In this document: positions 41,026-50,419 of the stretch, piece by piece
Layout of the letters: each line of letters begins with the position of its first letter
Numbering within the stretch: position 1 is the stretch's first letter
Notes under the pieces: generated by a model
What the model was told of the DNA's origin: nothing
Database searches by the model: none
What the model saw: only the letters and a program-made list of their open reading frames with translations
Source of the DNA: Nocardioides oleivorans
GTDB taxonomy: Bacteria; Actinomycetota; Actinomycetes; Propionibacteriales; Nocardioidaceae
DNA: 64,000 nt
Assembly (NCBI RefSeq): GCF_004137255.1
Contig: NZ_SDWT01000001.1
Location: forward strand, 806,001-870,000
Direction: 5' to 3'
Position numbers and translations under genes: made by a program

Positions 41026-42423
41026 ATGTCGACCAAGGCTCCGAGGCAGCGCTCCTCCTACCGGTGCACCGAGTGCGGGTGGGAGACCGTCAAGTGGGTG
41101 GGCCGCTGCGGGGAGTGCCAGGCCTGGGGCTCCGTCGCCGAGGCCGGCGCGCCGACGCTGCGCGCCGCCGCGGGGCCGGTGTCGACCCCGGCCGTCCCGA
41201 TCGGGCAGGTGCCGATCACCGAGTCGGTCGCCCGCTCCAGCGGCGTGCCCGAGCTCGACCGCGTGCTCGGCGGCGGGCTCGTGCCCGGCGCCGCGATCCT
41301 GCTCGCCGGCGAGCCGGGCGTCGGCAAGAGCACGCTCCTGCTCGAGGTCGCCGCGCAGACCGCACGCACCCGCCAGCGCACCCTCTACGTCACCGGTGAG
41401 GAGTCGGCCGCCCAGGTGCGCCTGCGCGCCGACCGCACCGGCGGCGTCCACGACGAGCTCTTCCTCGCCGCCGAGACCGACCTCGGGGCGGTGCTGACCC
41501 ACATCGAGGAGGTCCGCCCGACGCTGCTCGTCGTCGACTCGATCCAGACCATCGGCGCCTCCGGCATCGACGGCGTCCCCGGCGGCGTCACCCAGGTCAA
41601 GGAGGTCGCCGCCGCGCTGATCCGGGTCGCCAAGACCCGCAACATCACCACGATGATCGTCGGCCACGTGACCAAGGACGGCTCGATCGCCGGTCCCCGT
41701 GTGCTCGAGCACCTCGTCGACGTCGTGCTCCACTTCGAGGGCGAGCGCAACTCACGCTTCCGGATGGTCCGCGCCATGAAGAACCGCTACGGCCCGGTCG
41801 ACGAGGTCGGCTGCTTCGACCTGTCCTCCGAGGGCATCCAGGCCGTCACCGACCCCACCGGCCTCTTCGTCGAGCACCACAGCCAGGACGTCGCCGGCAC
41901 CTGCGTCGCGGTCACGATGGAGGGTCGGCGCCCGTTGCTCGCCGAGGTGCAGGCGCTCCTCACCCCGTCGCCGCTCGAGCGCCCTCGCCGTACGGTCTCG
42001 GGGGTCGAGTCGTCGCGCGTCGACATGGTCCTCGCCGTGCTCCAGCGCCATGCCCGCCTGCGGATCACCGGCAGCGACACGTTCGTCGCGACCGTCGGCG
42101 GGGCCAAGCTCCACGACCCGGCCGCCGACCTCGCCATCGCGGTGGCGGTGGCGAGCTCCCACCTCGGCGTGCCCGCACCGCGGGGCGCGGTCGCGATCGG
42201 CGAGATCGGGCTGGCCGGCGAGCTCCGACGGGTCCGCGACCTGCCCCAGCGCGTCGCCGAGGCGGCGCGGCTCGGCTTCAAGGTGGCGGTGGTGCCGCGC
42301 GGGCGCCCGCTCGAGAGCGAGCGCGGCATCCCGTCGCGGCGCACGGTCGACGGGCTGCGGGTGGTCGAGGTCGACGACGTCTTCAGCGCGCTGCTGACCC
42401 TCGAGCTGACGCCGCCCCTCTAG
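41026..42423 (+). CDS. radA: DNA repair protein RadA
   Basis: 465-residue RadA/Sms, a RecA-like branch-migration ATPase in recombinational repair. N-terminal zinc finger C14-C17 and C28-C31 (YRCTECGWE, GRCGECQAW), Walker A GEPGVGKST (about 95-103), RadA-specific KNRYG motif (about 253-257), and a C-terminal Lon-like domain. It is adjacent to disA, a conserved pairing; in mycobacteria RadA inhibits DisA activity (recalled). ATG at 41026 follows TAGCGT (41013-41018) by seven bases without Shine-Dalgarno, so the mRNA is probably leaderless. Confidence 0.96.
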   Translation: MSTKAPRQRSSYRCTECGWETVKWVGRCGECQAWGSVAEAGAPTLRAAAGPVSTPAVPIGQVPITESVARSSGVPELDRVLGGGLVPGAAILLAGEPGVGKSTLLLEVAAQTARTRQRTLYVTGEESAAQVRLRADRTGGVHDELFLAAETDLGAVLTHIEEVRPTLLVVDSIQTIGASGIDGVPGGVTQVKEVAAALIRVAKTRNITTMIVGHVTKDGSIAGPRVLEHLVDVVLHFEGERNSRFRMVRAMKNRYGPVDEVGCFDLSSEGIQAVTDPTGLFVEHHSQDVAGTCVAVTMEGRRPLLAEVQALLTPSPLERPRRTVSGVESSRVDMVLAVLQRHARLRITGSDTFVATVGGAKLHDPAADLAIAVAVASSHLGVPAPRGAVAIGEIGLAGELRRVRDLPQRVAEAARLGFKVAVVPRGRPLESERGIPSRRTVDGLRVVEVDDVFSALLTLELTPPL

Positions 42424-42491
42424 GCGCGCCGAGCCGCAGGTCACGGCTCAGTCACGGAGCCGCCGGAACGCGTGTGGCGCCCTACACTTCA

Positions 42492-42517
42492 CCGGGGGCG
42501 CACGGGGGTGCCCCCGG
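42492..42517 (+). promoter_or_regulatory. GC-rich hairpin in the disA leader
   Basis: CCGGGGGC (42492-42499) and GCCCCCGG (42510-42517) form a perfect 8-bp stem with a 10-nt loop, between radA and disA. TACACT (42483-42488) just upstream could be a -10, which would put the hairpin at the 5-prime end of a disA mRNA, about 30 nt before its start codon. Confidence 0.45.
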
Positions 42518-42548
42518 AACGAGCACGGACTGAGCACGCGGAGGATCG

Positions 42549-43631
42549 GTGGCAGAGCGCAACGACGAGCAGCTTCGGCTGCGCGCAACACTCGCCTCGA
42601 TCGCACCCGGTACGCCGCTGCGCGACGGCCTCGAGCGGATCCTGCGCGGTCGCACCGGCGCCCTGATCGTGCTCGGCCAGGACAAGCTGGTCGAGTCGAT
42701 CTCGACCGGCGGCTTCACCCTCGACGTGCCGTTCACGGCGACCGGGCTGCGCGAGCTGGCCAAGATGGACGGCGCGATCGTCGTCGACAAGGACATCACC
42801 CGCATCCACCGCGCGGCCGTGCACCTGATGCCCGACCACACGATCCCCTCCGAGGAGACCGGCACCCGCCACCGCACGGCCGAGCGGGTCGCCAAGCAGA
42901 CCGGCCACCCGGTCGTGTCGGTGTCGCAGTCGATGCAGATCATCGCGGCCTACGTCGGCGACATCCGCCACGTCCTGGAGGACTCCGGCAAGATCCTGTC
43001 GCGCGCCAACCAGGCCCTGGCCACGCTCGAGCGCTACAAGCTGCGCCTCGACGAGGTCTCCGCCACGCTGTCGGCGCTCGAGATCGAGGACCTGGTGACG
43101 GTCCGCGACGTCGCCGTCGTGGCCCAGCGCCTGGAGATGGTCACCCGGATCGCCCGTGAGATCGAGGACTACGTCCTCGAGCTCGGCACCGACGGCCGCC
43201 TGCTCTCGCTGCAGCTCGAGGAGCTCATCACCGGGGTCGACGCCGAGCGCGAGCTCGTCGTGCGCGACTACCTCCCCTCCGGCAAGCGGCGCCAGGCCAG
43301 CCCCGAGTCGCACCTCGCCGAGCTCGAGGCGCTGTCCTCGACCGAGCTCGTCGACCCCGCCGCCGTGGCCCGCGCGATCGGGCTCGGCGGTGCCGAGCAC
43401 CTCGACGCCGCCGTCGCGCCCCGCGGCTACCGGCTCCTCGCCAAGGTCCCCCGCCTCCCGGTCGCGGTCGTCGACCGTCTCGTCGACCACTTCGGTGGCC
43501 TCCAGCAGCTGCTCTCGGCCGGCATCGACGACCTGCAGGCCGTCGACGGCGTCGGCGAGCTCCGCGCCCGCTCCGTGCGCGAGGGCCTCTCCCGCCTGGC
43601 CGAGTCCAGCATCACCGAGCGCTACATCTGA
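42549..43631 (+). CDS. disA: DNA integrity scanning diadenylate cyclase DisA
   Basis: 360-residue diadenylate cyclase making c-di-AMP from two ATP while scanning DNA branch structures. DAC domain with DGA motif at 74-76 ([10 protein letters not shown]) and the ATP-binding GTRHRT at 105-110. The middle linker is helical, and a C-terminal helix-hairpin-helix domain ([23 protein letters not shown]) binds DNA. GTG at 42549 has GGAGG four bases upstream. It lies 125 bp after radA with a possible own promoter and a leader hairpin. No c-di-AMP riboswitch is visible in the window. Confidence 0.97.
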   Translation: MAERNDEQLRLRATLASIAPGTPLRDGLERILRGRTGALIVLGQDKLVESISTGGFTLDVPFTATGLRELAKMDGAIVVDKDITRIHRAAVHLMPDHTIPSEETGTRHRTAERVAKQTGHPVVSVSQSMQIIAAYVGDIRHVLEDSGKILSRANQALATLERYKLRLDEVSATLSALEIEDLVTVRDVAVVAQRLEMVTRIAREIEDYVLELGTDGRLLSLQLEELITGVDAERELVVRDYLPSGKRRQASPESHLAELEALSSTELVDPAAVARAIGLGGAEHLDAAVAPRGYRLLAKVPRLPVAVVDRLVDHFGGLQQLLSAGIDDLQAVDGVGELRARSVREGLSRLAESSITERYI

Positions 43632-43653
43632 GCCGAGCAGCCCGCCACCCCCC

Positions 43654-43714
43654 ACACGTGTCCGAGGAGCTGCCCTCGGACCGGGTCGCGGGGGGCGACA
43701 TCCCGGACACGTGT
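43654..43714. terminator. Convergent terminator with nested hairpins
   Basis: ACACGTGTCCG (43654-43664) and CGGACACGTGT (43704-43714) are an 11-bp perfect inverted repeat. Nested at the left, CCGAGG (43662-43667) pairs with CCTCGG (43674-43679), so the two stems are alternatives. It lies between disA and the convergent membrane-protein gene. Confidence 0.6.
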
Positions 43715-43735
43715 ACGCCGTGGGCGCGGGAGCAC

Positions 43736-44569
43736 TCAGCCCTCGCTGTTGCCTGCGCCGTCCTGGCCGGGGGTGTGCGAGCTCTCGCCGTTCTTCTTGC
43801 CGCCCTTGCCGCCCTTGCCACCCTTGGCGCCGCCCTGCTGGGGGTTGGCGGTCTCGGTGACGACGCCCGGCTGCGGGGGAACGAGCTCGAACTGGACGTC
43901 GGTGCCCTCGCCGCCGAGCGCAGCGGCCTCGGCGTGGTAGAACCCCGGCATCGCCCAGTCCGTGCGCAGGGTGCAGCCCTCGTCCGACCGGCGGGCGGAC
44001 CAGGTCACCACGACCGGGGTGTCGACCGCCTGGCGGACCACGACGTCCTGGACGGCGATCGCGGCCGGGCACTCACGGGTGCTCCAGATGAAGTCGTCTC
44101 CCGACGTGATGGTGAGCGTCAGGGTCTGCGGCGAGGCCTGCCACGTGCATGCCTCGGTGACGACTGTGCGCAGGTTGACCGTCAGCGCGACGTCGGCACC
44201 ACCGGGGACCTGCGTGAGCGCAGGCGTGGCGACGATGTCGGAGTCGGTGCACGGCCCGGACGGCTCGGCCAGGACCGGCTCCGGGGGCGCGGTCTCCTGC
44301 TGCTGGTTCTTGTTCTTGTTCTTCTTCCCCTTGCCGTTCCCGCCCGTGGGCGCACCGGCCGTCGGCCCGGCGGTCGGGGTCGGGGTGGGCTCGATGCTCG
44401 CCCCGGCCTGCGTAGCCCTGTCCCCGGCCGCGTCGGTGGCGTCGGACGAGCCGCCGAGCATCCGGGCGAGCACGACGACGAGCACGAGCGGGATGCCGAG
44501 CACGACGAGCCGACGGGTCCAGTAGACCCGGGCCGGCAGCGGCCCGCGGGGTCGGACGTTCGTCGGCAT
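43736..44569 (-). CDS. Membrane-anchored protein of unknown function (Rv3587c position)
   Basis: 277-residue protein not assigned to a family. A basic N-terminus and one hydrophobic helix (LVVLGIPLVLVVVLARML) anchor it; a Thr-Pro/Gly/Lys/Asn linker with poly-Gln (about 58-95) follows, then an extracytoplasmic domain with four cysteines (GPCTDSDIV, EACTWQA, RECPAAI, EGCTLRT), probably two disulfides, and a Gly-Lys-rich tail. It occupies the place of the membrane protein Rv3587c between disA and mutY in M. tuberculosis (recalled). Function unknown. Confidence 0.8.
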   Translation of the reverse strand: MPTNVRPRGPLPARVYWTRRLVVLGIPLVLVVVLARMLGGSSDATDAAGDRATQAGASIEPTPTPTAGPTAGAPTGGNGKGKKNKNKNQQQETAPPEPVLAEPSGPCTDSDIVATPALTQVPGGADVALTVNLRTVVTEACTWQASPQTLTLTITSGDDFIWSTRECPAAIAVQDVVVRQAVDTPVVVTWSARRSDEGCTLRTDWAMPGFYHAEAAALGGEGTDVQFELVPPQPGVVTETANPQQGGAKGGKGGKGGKKNGESSHTPGQDGAGNSEG

Positions 44570-44652
44570 GGTGTCAGGCTAGGGAGCCGGCGCCCCGTCT
44601 CGGCGGAGGCGCACCGGGCCACCCCCACTCGGCGTTGCCTAGGATCGCCGCG

Positions 44653-45534
44653 ATGGACTCCCCCTCTCCCGCCGCGCTGCACGACGCCGTGCTCGACTGG
44701 TACGACGACCACGCGCGCGACCTGCCCTGGCGCGGGCTCGAGGCCACGCCGTGGTCGGTGATGGTCAGCGAGCTCATGCTCCAGCAGACCCCGGTCGCCC
44801 GCGTCCTCCCCGTCCACGCGCTGTGGCTGGAGCGCTGGCCCACCCCGGCCGACCTCGCCGACGAGCCCACGGGCGAGGCCGTGCGCATGTGGGGCCGTCT
44901 CGGCTACCCGCGCCGCGCCCTGCGGCTGCACGCCGCCGCCACCGCGATCGTCGAGCGTCACGGCGGCGAGGTCCCGGCGTCGTACGACGACCTGCTGGCG
45001 CTGCCGGGCGTCGGCGACTACACCGCCTCGGCCATCGCGAGCTTCGCCTTCGGCCAGCGGCACGTGGTCCTCGACACCAACGTCCGGCGGGTGCTCGTCC
45101 GTGCGGTGTCCGGGCGCGAGTTCCCGGCGCCGGCCGTCACGCGGGCCGAGCGGGACGTCGCCACCGCCCTGCTGCCCGACGACGACGCCACCGCCGCCAC
45201 GTGGGCGGTCGCGACGATGGAGCTCGGCGCGCTCGTGTGCACGGCTCGCCAGCCCTCGTGCGACGCCTGCCCCGTCAGCGAGATGTGCGCGTGGCGTGGC
45301 GCCGGCTTCCCCGCGTACGACGGTCCGCCGCGCCGCGGGCAGGCCTGGGCCGGCACCGACCGGCAGTGCCGCGGCCGGATCATGGCCCTCGCCCGCGAGC
45401 AGTCGTCGGTGACCGCGGCCCAGGCCGAGGCCGCGTGGCCGCAGGCCGAGCAGCGCGAGCGGTGCCTCGCCGGCCTGGTCGACGACGGCCTCCTGACGCA
45501 GATCACCCCGGGGCGCTGGGCGCTCCCGGGGTGA
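44653..45534 (+). CDS. mutY: A/G-specific adenine glycosylase MutY
   Basis: 293-residue base-excision enzyme that removes adenine mispaired with 8-oxoguanine. Catalytic E40 (VMVSELMLQQT) and D141 (HVVLDTNVRRV), helix-hairpin-helix LPGVGDYTASAIASF, and the [4Fe-4S] cluster cysteines C196, C203, C206, C212 (CTARQPSCDACPVSEMC). The C-terminal NUDIX-like 8-oxoG domain is very short compared with E. coli MutY, as in mycobacteria. ATG at 44653 follows TAGGAT (44640-44645) by seven bases with no Shine-Dalgarno, so a leaderless mRNA is likely. Confidence 0.95.
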   Translation: MDSPSPAALHDAVLDWYDDHARDLPWRGLEATPWSVMVSELMLQQTPVARVLPVHALWLERWPTPADLADEPTGEAVRMWGRLGYPRRALRLHAAATAIVERHGGEVPASYDDLLALPGVGDYTASAIASFAFGQRHVVLDTNVRRVLVRAVSGREFPAPAVTRAERDVATALLPDDDATAATWAVATMELGALVCTARQPSCDACPVSEMCAWRGAGFPAYDGPPRRGQAWAGTDRQCRGRIMALAREQSSVTAAQAEAAWPQAEQRERCLAGLVDDGLLTQITPGRWALPG

Positions 45535-45554
45535 TCAGGCGATCTGGCTGAACG

Positions 45555-48152
45555 TCAGGCCGGGTCGCGCGGGACGTCGACCGGTCCCTCGGTGTCGTCC
45601 GGTCCCTCGAGGTTGCCCTCGTCGTCACGCTGCGGCTCGATCACCAGGTCGGCGGTCTCGAACGGCGGCATGTCGGGAACGGCCGAGTTCTTCTGGCCGA
45701 GGAAGGTGAACTTCGCGGCCGGACCCTCGCCCTCGACGTCGACCAGGACGATCTGCCCCGGGCCGACCTCGCCGAACAGCATCTTCTCGGCGAGCACGTC
45801 CTCGATCTCGCGCTGCACGGTGCGGCGCAGCGGACGAGCACCGAGCACCGGGTCGAAGCCGCGCTCGGCCAGCAGTGCCTTGGCCGGCTGGGTGAGCTCG
45901 AGGGACATGTCGCGGTCCTTCAGACGCAGCTCGACGGCAGCGATCATGTTGTCGACCATCGCGACGATCTGCTCCTGCGACAGCGGCGGGAACACCACGA
46001 TCTCGTCGACACGGTTGAGGAACTCGGGGCGGAAGTGCTGCTTGAGCTCCTCCGAGACCTTGCTCTTCATCCGCTCGTAGGAGCCCGCCGCGTCCGCGCC
46101 CACGGCACCGAAGCCGAGGTTCACGCTCTTGGCGATGTCTCGCGAGCCGAGGTTGGTCGTCATGATGATGACGGTGTTCTTGAAGTCGACGACCCGACCC
46201 TGGGAGTCGGTCAGCCGGCCTTCCTCGAGGATCTGCAACAGGCTGTTGAAGATGTCGGGGTGCGCCTTCTCGACCTCGTCGAACAGGACCACCGAGAACG
46301 GCTTGCGCCGCACCTTCTCGGTGAGCTGGCCGCCCTCCTCGTAGCCGACGTAGCCGGGGGGCGAGCCGAAGAGGCGCGACACGGTGTGCTTCTCGGAGAA
46401 CTCGCTCATGTCGAGCTGGATGAGCGCGTCCTCGTCGCCGAAGAGGAACTCCGCGAGCGTCTTCGACAGCCACGTCTTGCCGACGCCCGAGGGGCCGGCG
46501 AAGATGAACGACCCACCGGGACGCTTCGGGTCCTTCAGGCCCGCACGCGTACGACGGATGGCGCGGGAGAGGGCCCGGACGGCGTCCTCCTGGCCGATGA
46601 CGCGCTTGTGGAGCTCGTCCTCCATCTTGAGCAGACGGGTGGACTCCTCCTCGGAGAGCTTGACGATCGGGATGCCCGTGGCCACGGCCAGGACCTCGGC
46701 GATCAGCTCCTCGTCGACCTCGGCGATCTCGTCGAGGTCGCCGGCGCGCCACTGCTTCTCACGCTCGGCACGGCGGGCGGAGAGCTGCTTCTCCTCGTCG
46801 CGCAGGCGGGCCGCGGCCTCGAAGTCCTGCCCGTCGATGGCGGCCTCCTTGCGCTGGCGCACGTCGCCGATCTTGTCGTCGTACTCGCGCAGGTCCGGCG
46901 GTGCGGTCATCCGGCGGATGCGCAGTCGCGAACCGGCCTCGTCGATGAGGTCGATGGCCTTGTCCGGCAGGAACCGGTCGGAGATGTAGCGGTCGGCCAG
47001 CGTCGCCGCGGAGACCAGGGCCTCGTCGGTGATCGTGACGCGGTGGTGCGCCTCGTAGCGGTCGCGCAGGCCCTTGAGCATCTCGATCGTGTGCGCGATC
47101 GAGGGCTCCTGCACCTGGATCGGCTGGAAGCGGCGCTCGAGCGCGGCGTCCTTCTCGAGGTACTTGCGGTACTCGTCCAGGGTGGTGGCGCCGATGGTCT
47201 GCAGCTCACCACGGGCCAGCATCGGCTTGAGGATGCTGGCGGCGTCGATCGCGCCCTCGGCCGCACCGGCACCGACGAGGGTGTGGATCTCGTCGATGAA
47301 CAGCACGATGTCGCCGCGGGTGCGGATCTCCTTGAGCACCTTCTTGAGGCGCTCCTCGAAGTCACCGCGGTAGCGCGAGCCGGCGACGAGCGCGCCGAGG
47401 TCGAGCGTGTAGATCTGCTTGTCCTTCAGCGTCTCGGGCACGTTGCCCTTGACGATGTCCTGCGCCAGGCCGGCCACGATCGTGGTCTTGCCGACGCCCG
47501 GCTCGCCGATGAGGACGGGGTTGTTCTTCGTGCGGCGCGACAGGATCTGCATCACGCGCTCGATCTCCTGCTCGCGCCCGATGACCGGGTCGAGCTTGCC
47601 CTCGCGGGCGGCCTGGGTGAGGTTCTGGCCGAACTGGTCGAGGACCAGCGAGCTGGACGGGGCCTCGCCACCGGAGCCGGTGGTCGCGGCGCCGGCCGCG
47701 GCCGACTCCTTGCCCTGGAAGCCGCTGAGCAGCTGGATGACCTGCTGGCGGACCCGGTTGAGGTCGGCGCCGAGCTTCTGCAGGACCTGGGCCGCGACGC
47801 CCTCGCCCTCCCGGATCAGGCCGAGCAGGATGTGCTCGGTGCCGATGTAGGAGTGACCCAGCTGGAGCGCCTCGCGGAGCGAGAGCTCGAGCACCTTCTT
47901 GGCGCGGGGCGTGAACGGGATGTGGCCAGACGGGGCCTGCTGGCCCTGGCCGATGATCTCCTCGACCTGGGCGCGCACGGCCTCCAGGGAGATGTCGAGG
48001 GACTCGAGGGCCTTGGCGGCGACGCCCTCGCCCTCGTGGATGAGGCCGAGCAGGATGTGCTCGGTCCCGATGTAGTTGTGGGAGAGCATGCGGGCCTCTT
48101 CCTGGGCCAGCACGACAACTCGCCGGGCTCGGTCGGTGAACCGCTCGAACAT
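45555..48152 (-). CDS. clpC: ATP-dependent Clp protease ATP-binding subunit ClpC
   Basis: 865-residue class I AAA+ unfoldase that feeds substrates to ClpP. Two N-terminal Clp repeats ([38 protein letters not shown]), AAA-1 Walker [14 protein letters not shown], a middle UVR-type coiled region ([18 protein letters not shown]), and AAA-2 Walker [15 protein letters not shown], with the ClpP-docking loop around [12 protein letters not shown] at 48150-48152 has GAGGAG six bases upstream; the 23-codon upstream extension was rejected. A ClgR-like activator box precedes its promoter. Confidence 0.97.
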   Translation of the reverse strand: MFERFTDRARRVVVLAQEEARMLSHNYIGTEHILLGLIHEGEGVAAKALESLDISLEAVRAQVEEIIGQGQQAPSGHIPFTPRAKKVLELSLREALQLGHSYIGTEHILLGLIREGEGVAAQVLQKLGADLNRVRQQVIQLLSGFQGKESAAAGAATTGSGGEAPSSSLVLDQFGQNLTQAAREGKLDPVIGREQEIERVMQILSRRTKNNPVLIGEPGVGKTTIVAGLAQDIVKGNVPETLKDKQIYTLDLGALVAGSRYRGDFEERLKKVLKEIRTRGDIVLFIDEIHTLVGAGAAEGAIDAASILKPMLARGELQTIGATTLDEYRKYLEKDAALERRFQPIQVQEPSIAHTIEMLKGLRDRYEAHHRVTITDEALVSAATLADRYISDRFLPDKAIDLIDEAGSRLRIRRMTAPPDLREYDDKIGDVRQRKEAAIDGQDFEAAARLRDEEKQLSARRAEREKQWRAGDLDEIAEVDEELIAEVLAVATGIPIVKLSEEESTRLLKMEDELHKRVIGQEDAVRALSRAIRRTRAGLKDPKRPGGSFIFAGPSGVGKTWLSKTLAEFLFGDEDALIQLDMSEFSEKHTVSRLFGSPPGYVGYEEGGQLTEKVRRKPFSVVLFDEVEKAHPDIFNSLLQILEEGRLTDSQGRVVDFKNTVIIMTTNLGSRDIAKSVNLGFGAVGADAAGSYERMKSKVSEELKQHFRPEFLNRVDEIVVFPPLSQEQIVAMVDNMIAAVELRLKDRDMSLELTQPAKALLAERGFDPVLGARPLRRTVQREIEDVLAEKMLFGEVGPGQIVLVDVEGEGPAAKFTFLGQKNSAVPDMPPFETADLVIEPQRDDEGNLEGPDDTEGPVDVPRDPA

Positions 48153-48232
48153 GTGCGCTCCTCTACGTCTGCGTGGTCCGCTGGCCCCCCGCCGGGACGG
48201 GAGCACGAACACTGGGCTCAACGCCCGACATC

Positions 48233-48281
48233 AGCCTACGTGTTCCCTCGCTCAGCACGAGCCCGTCCGCTCACAGCGAAC
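48233..48281 (-). promoter_or_regulatory. clpC promoter with ClgR box
   Basis: On the minus strand, GTTCGC-TGTGA-GCGGAC (48265-48281) matches the published ClgR site GTTCGC-N5-GCG exactly. TAGGCT (48233-48238) is the -10, with a poor -35 (CTCGTG, 48256-48261) 17 bp upstream, as expected for an activated promoter. The box centre is about 47 bp before the predicted RNA start (near 48226); the leader is about 74 nt. Confidence 0.65.
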
Positions 48282-48306
48282 GGAGCCGACCCCCGGTCGT
48301 CCTTAA

Positions 48307-48326
48307 GTGTAGTAATTCAGTACGCT
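48307..48326 (+). promoter_or_regulatory. Promoter of the sulfonate-type ABC operon
   Basis: GTGTAGT (48307-48313), 7 bp, then TACGCT (48321-48326). The same layout occurs before metQ. An inverted repeat TAAGTGTA/TACGCTTA (48304-48311, 48321-48328, one mismatch) overlaps it. TATGCT at 48327-48332 is an alternative -10. The leader is about 30-35 nt. Confidence 0.5.
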
Positions 48327-48367
48327 TATGCTCTCGGGACTGTGCTCCACCACTCGAAGGACGTCTG

Positions 48368-49249
48368 ATGAGCCTCACCCCGACCCTGCAGCGCGCCGCG
48401 CCCCGTGACCGCGACGTCGCCGACACCCGCCGTCGAGCGGCGCGGCGCGGACGCGTCCGTCGTACGGCCCTGCACGTGACCACCTTCGGCGTGCTGCTGG
48501 CCGCCTGGTGGGCCGTCACCCGCGCGGGGCTCGTCCGCCCGCTGTTCCTGCCCTCCCCCGGCGACGTGTGGGACGCCTTCGTGCGCGCCAACTCCGACCA
48601 CCCGGTGAGTGCGGGGTCGGACCGGATCGTGCGGGGCGAGCAGAACTACTACCTCTGGGAGCACCTGGTCGCGAGCCTCCAGCGCATCGCCGCAGGCGTC
48701 GGCGGCGGCATCCTCGTCGGCGTGCCGCTCGGCCTGGTCATGGGGACCACGTTCGTCGGCACCCTGCTGGAGCCCTACCTCAACTTCCTGCGCTCGCTGC
48801 CCCCGCTGGCCTACATCGGCCTGCTCATCGTCTGGTTCGGCATCGGCGACACCTCCAAGGTGTGGCTGCTGTTCCTGGCCGCGTTCCCGCCGATCACGAT
48901 GGCGACCATGGCCAGCGTCCGCGGCGTGCGGGAGGACCAGGTCAACGCCGCGCTCAGCCTCGGCGCCCGCCGCGCGCAGACGCTGTGGGCCGTCGTGCTG
49001 CCCTCCACGCTCCCCGACGTCCTGACCGGCATCCGGGTCGCGACCGGGTTCGCCTGGACCACCGTCGTGGCCGCCGAGATCGCCAACGGCATCCCCGGCA
49101 TCGGCGGCCTCGCCTACCTCGCCGGCGAGCAGCTGCGCAGCGACCTCGTCGTGGCCTGCATCTTCGTGATCGGCCTCGCCGCCATCGTCCTCGACCTCGG
49201 CCTCAAGGCGCTCGAGCGCGCCCTCGTGCCCTGGCGCGGCAAGGCCTGA
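48368..49249 (+). CDS. ABC transporter permease, sulfonate/taurine/nitrate type
   Basis: 293-residue SsuC/TauC-like inner-membrane permease. About six helices; cytoplasmic EAA-type loop AALSLGARRAQTLWAVVLP interacts with the ATPase. The N-terminus is Arg-rich. ATG at 48368 has GAAGGA about seven bases upstream. The order permease, binding protein, ATPase and close spacing make a complete importer. Substrate class (alkanesulfonate, taurine or another small organic sulfur or nitrogen compound) is inferred from family only; no desulfonating oxygenase gene is next to it. Confidence 0.87.
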   Translation: MSLTPTLQRAAPRDRDVADTRRRAARRGRVRRTALHVTTFGVLLAAWWAVTRAGLVRPLFLPSPGDVWDAFVRANSDHPVSAGSDRIVRGEQNYYLWEHLVASLQRIAAGVGGGILVGVPLGLVMGTTFVGTLLEPYLNFLRSLPPLAYIGLLIVWFGIGDTSKVWLLFLAAFPPITMATMASVRGVREDQVNAALSLGARRAQTLWAVVLPSTLPDVLTGIRVATGFAWTTVVAAEIANGIPGIGGLAYLAGEQLRSDLVVACIFVIGLAAIVLDLGLKALERALVPWRGKA

Positions 49250-49348
49250 CCGCCGGGCCGTCCCGCGCCTGTCACCGCTCCATCCCCGCTACATCCCAGC
49301 TCCATCCCCGAGTCCAGCCCGATCCACCCCCACCTCCAGGAGAACCCG

Positions 49349-50419
49349 ATGCACCACTTCCGCACCCTCGCCGCGGCCGCCACCACCGCCTGCCTCGCGA
49401 TCGGCCTCACCGGCTGCGTCGAGTCCGGCCGGTCGAGCAGCGCCGCCCCGGAGGAGTCGGCCTGCCCGTGGACCCCGGACGAGTCGATCGACACCGAGGC
49501 CAGGATCGCCTGGCAGGCGATCCCCAACGGCGACGTCGTGGTCAAGGACCTGGGCCTGCTCGAGGCGTGCATGCCCAACGCCACGATCACCTGGGTCCAG
49601 GCCGCGTCGGGTGGCGACGTCGTCGGCTACTACGGCGCCGGCGAGGTCGACCTCGGCCTGATGGGCTCCTCGCCCGCGACCATCGCCTCCTCCGAGCCCA
49701 CCAACGCCGACGTCGACCTCGACGTGGTGTGGATCCACGACGTCATCGGCGACGCGGAGTCGCTGATCGCCAAGGACCCCGCCGTCACCGACCTGGCCGG
49801 CCTGCGCGGCGCCACGATCGCCGTACCGTTCAGCAGCACCGCCCACTACTCGCTCCTTCAGGCGCTGATCGAGGAGGGCCTCGACCCCGACAAGGACGTC
49901 AAGGTCATCAACCTCGACCCCGAGAAGATGGCCGGCGCCTGGCAGGGCGACCAGATCGACGCGGCCTGGGTCTGGGACCCGACGCAGAGCCAGCTCATCG
50001 ACGACGGCGGCACCCGCATCCTCTCCAGCGCCGACACCGCCGAGGCCGGTCGACCGACCTTCGACGTCGGCACGGTCGACGCCGCGTTCGCCGAGGCCAA
50101 CACCGCGTTCATGGACCAGTGGGCCAAGGCCCAGGACTACGCGGTGTCGATGATCCAGGACGACCCGGAGACCGCCGCCGAGTCGGTCGCCGTCGTGCTC
50201 GGCATCGAGCCCGCGGACGTGCTGCCCCAGTTCGACGGGCTCACCTTCCTCGACGCCGCCACCCAGGCCGGGCCGGACTACCTCGGCGGCAAGCTCGCCG
50301 ACGACCTGCACACCACGGCCTCCTTCCTGCTGGAGCAGGGTGGCATCGAGGCCGTGGGGAGCAAGCAGGACTACGCCTCGCACGTCGACGCGCGGCCTGC
50401 CGGCTCGGTGGCCCAGTGA
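49349..50419 (+). CDS. ABC transporter substrate-binding lipoprotein (TauA-like)
   Basis: 356-residue substrate-binding protein. Signal peptide with lipobox ending at C23 (AIGLTGC). The fold matches TauA/SsuA: IAWQAIPNGDVVVKDLGLLEA, ASGGDVVGYYGAGEVDLGLMGSSPATIA, and DLAGLRGATIAVPFSSTAHYSLL. The GSSP and AHYSLL regions line the ligand cleft in TauA-like proteins, supporting taurine or a related sulfonate. AGGAG lies eight bases before ATG 49349. Its stop overlaps the ATPase start (GTGA). Confidence 0.87.
   Translation: MHHFRTLAAAATTACLAIGLTGCVESGRSSSAAPEESACPWTPDESIDTEARIAWQAIPNGDVVVKDLGLLEACMPNATITWVQAASGGDVVGYYGAGEVDLGLMGSSPATIASSEPTNADVDLDVVWIHDVIGDAESLIAKDPAVTDLAGLRGATIAVPFSSTAHYSLLQALIEEGLDPDKDVKVINLDPEKMAGAWQGDQIDAAWVWDPTQSQLIDDGGTRILSSADTAEAGRPTFDVGTVDAAFAEANTAFMDQWAKAQDYAVSMIQDDPETAAESVAVVLGIEPADVLPQFDGLTFLDAATQAGPDYLGGKLADDLHTTASFLLEQGGIEAVGSKQDYASHVDARPAGSVAQ

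Noticed and set aside
46035-48368. Long plus-strand open frame of 777 codons
   Set aside because: Exactly antisense to clpC, whose motifs are complete; no ribosome-binding site and shadow-like composition.
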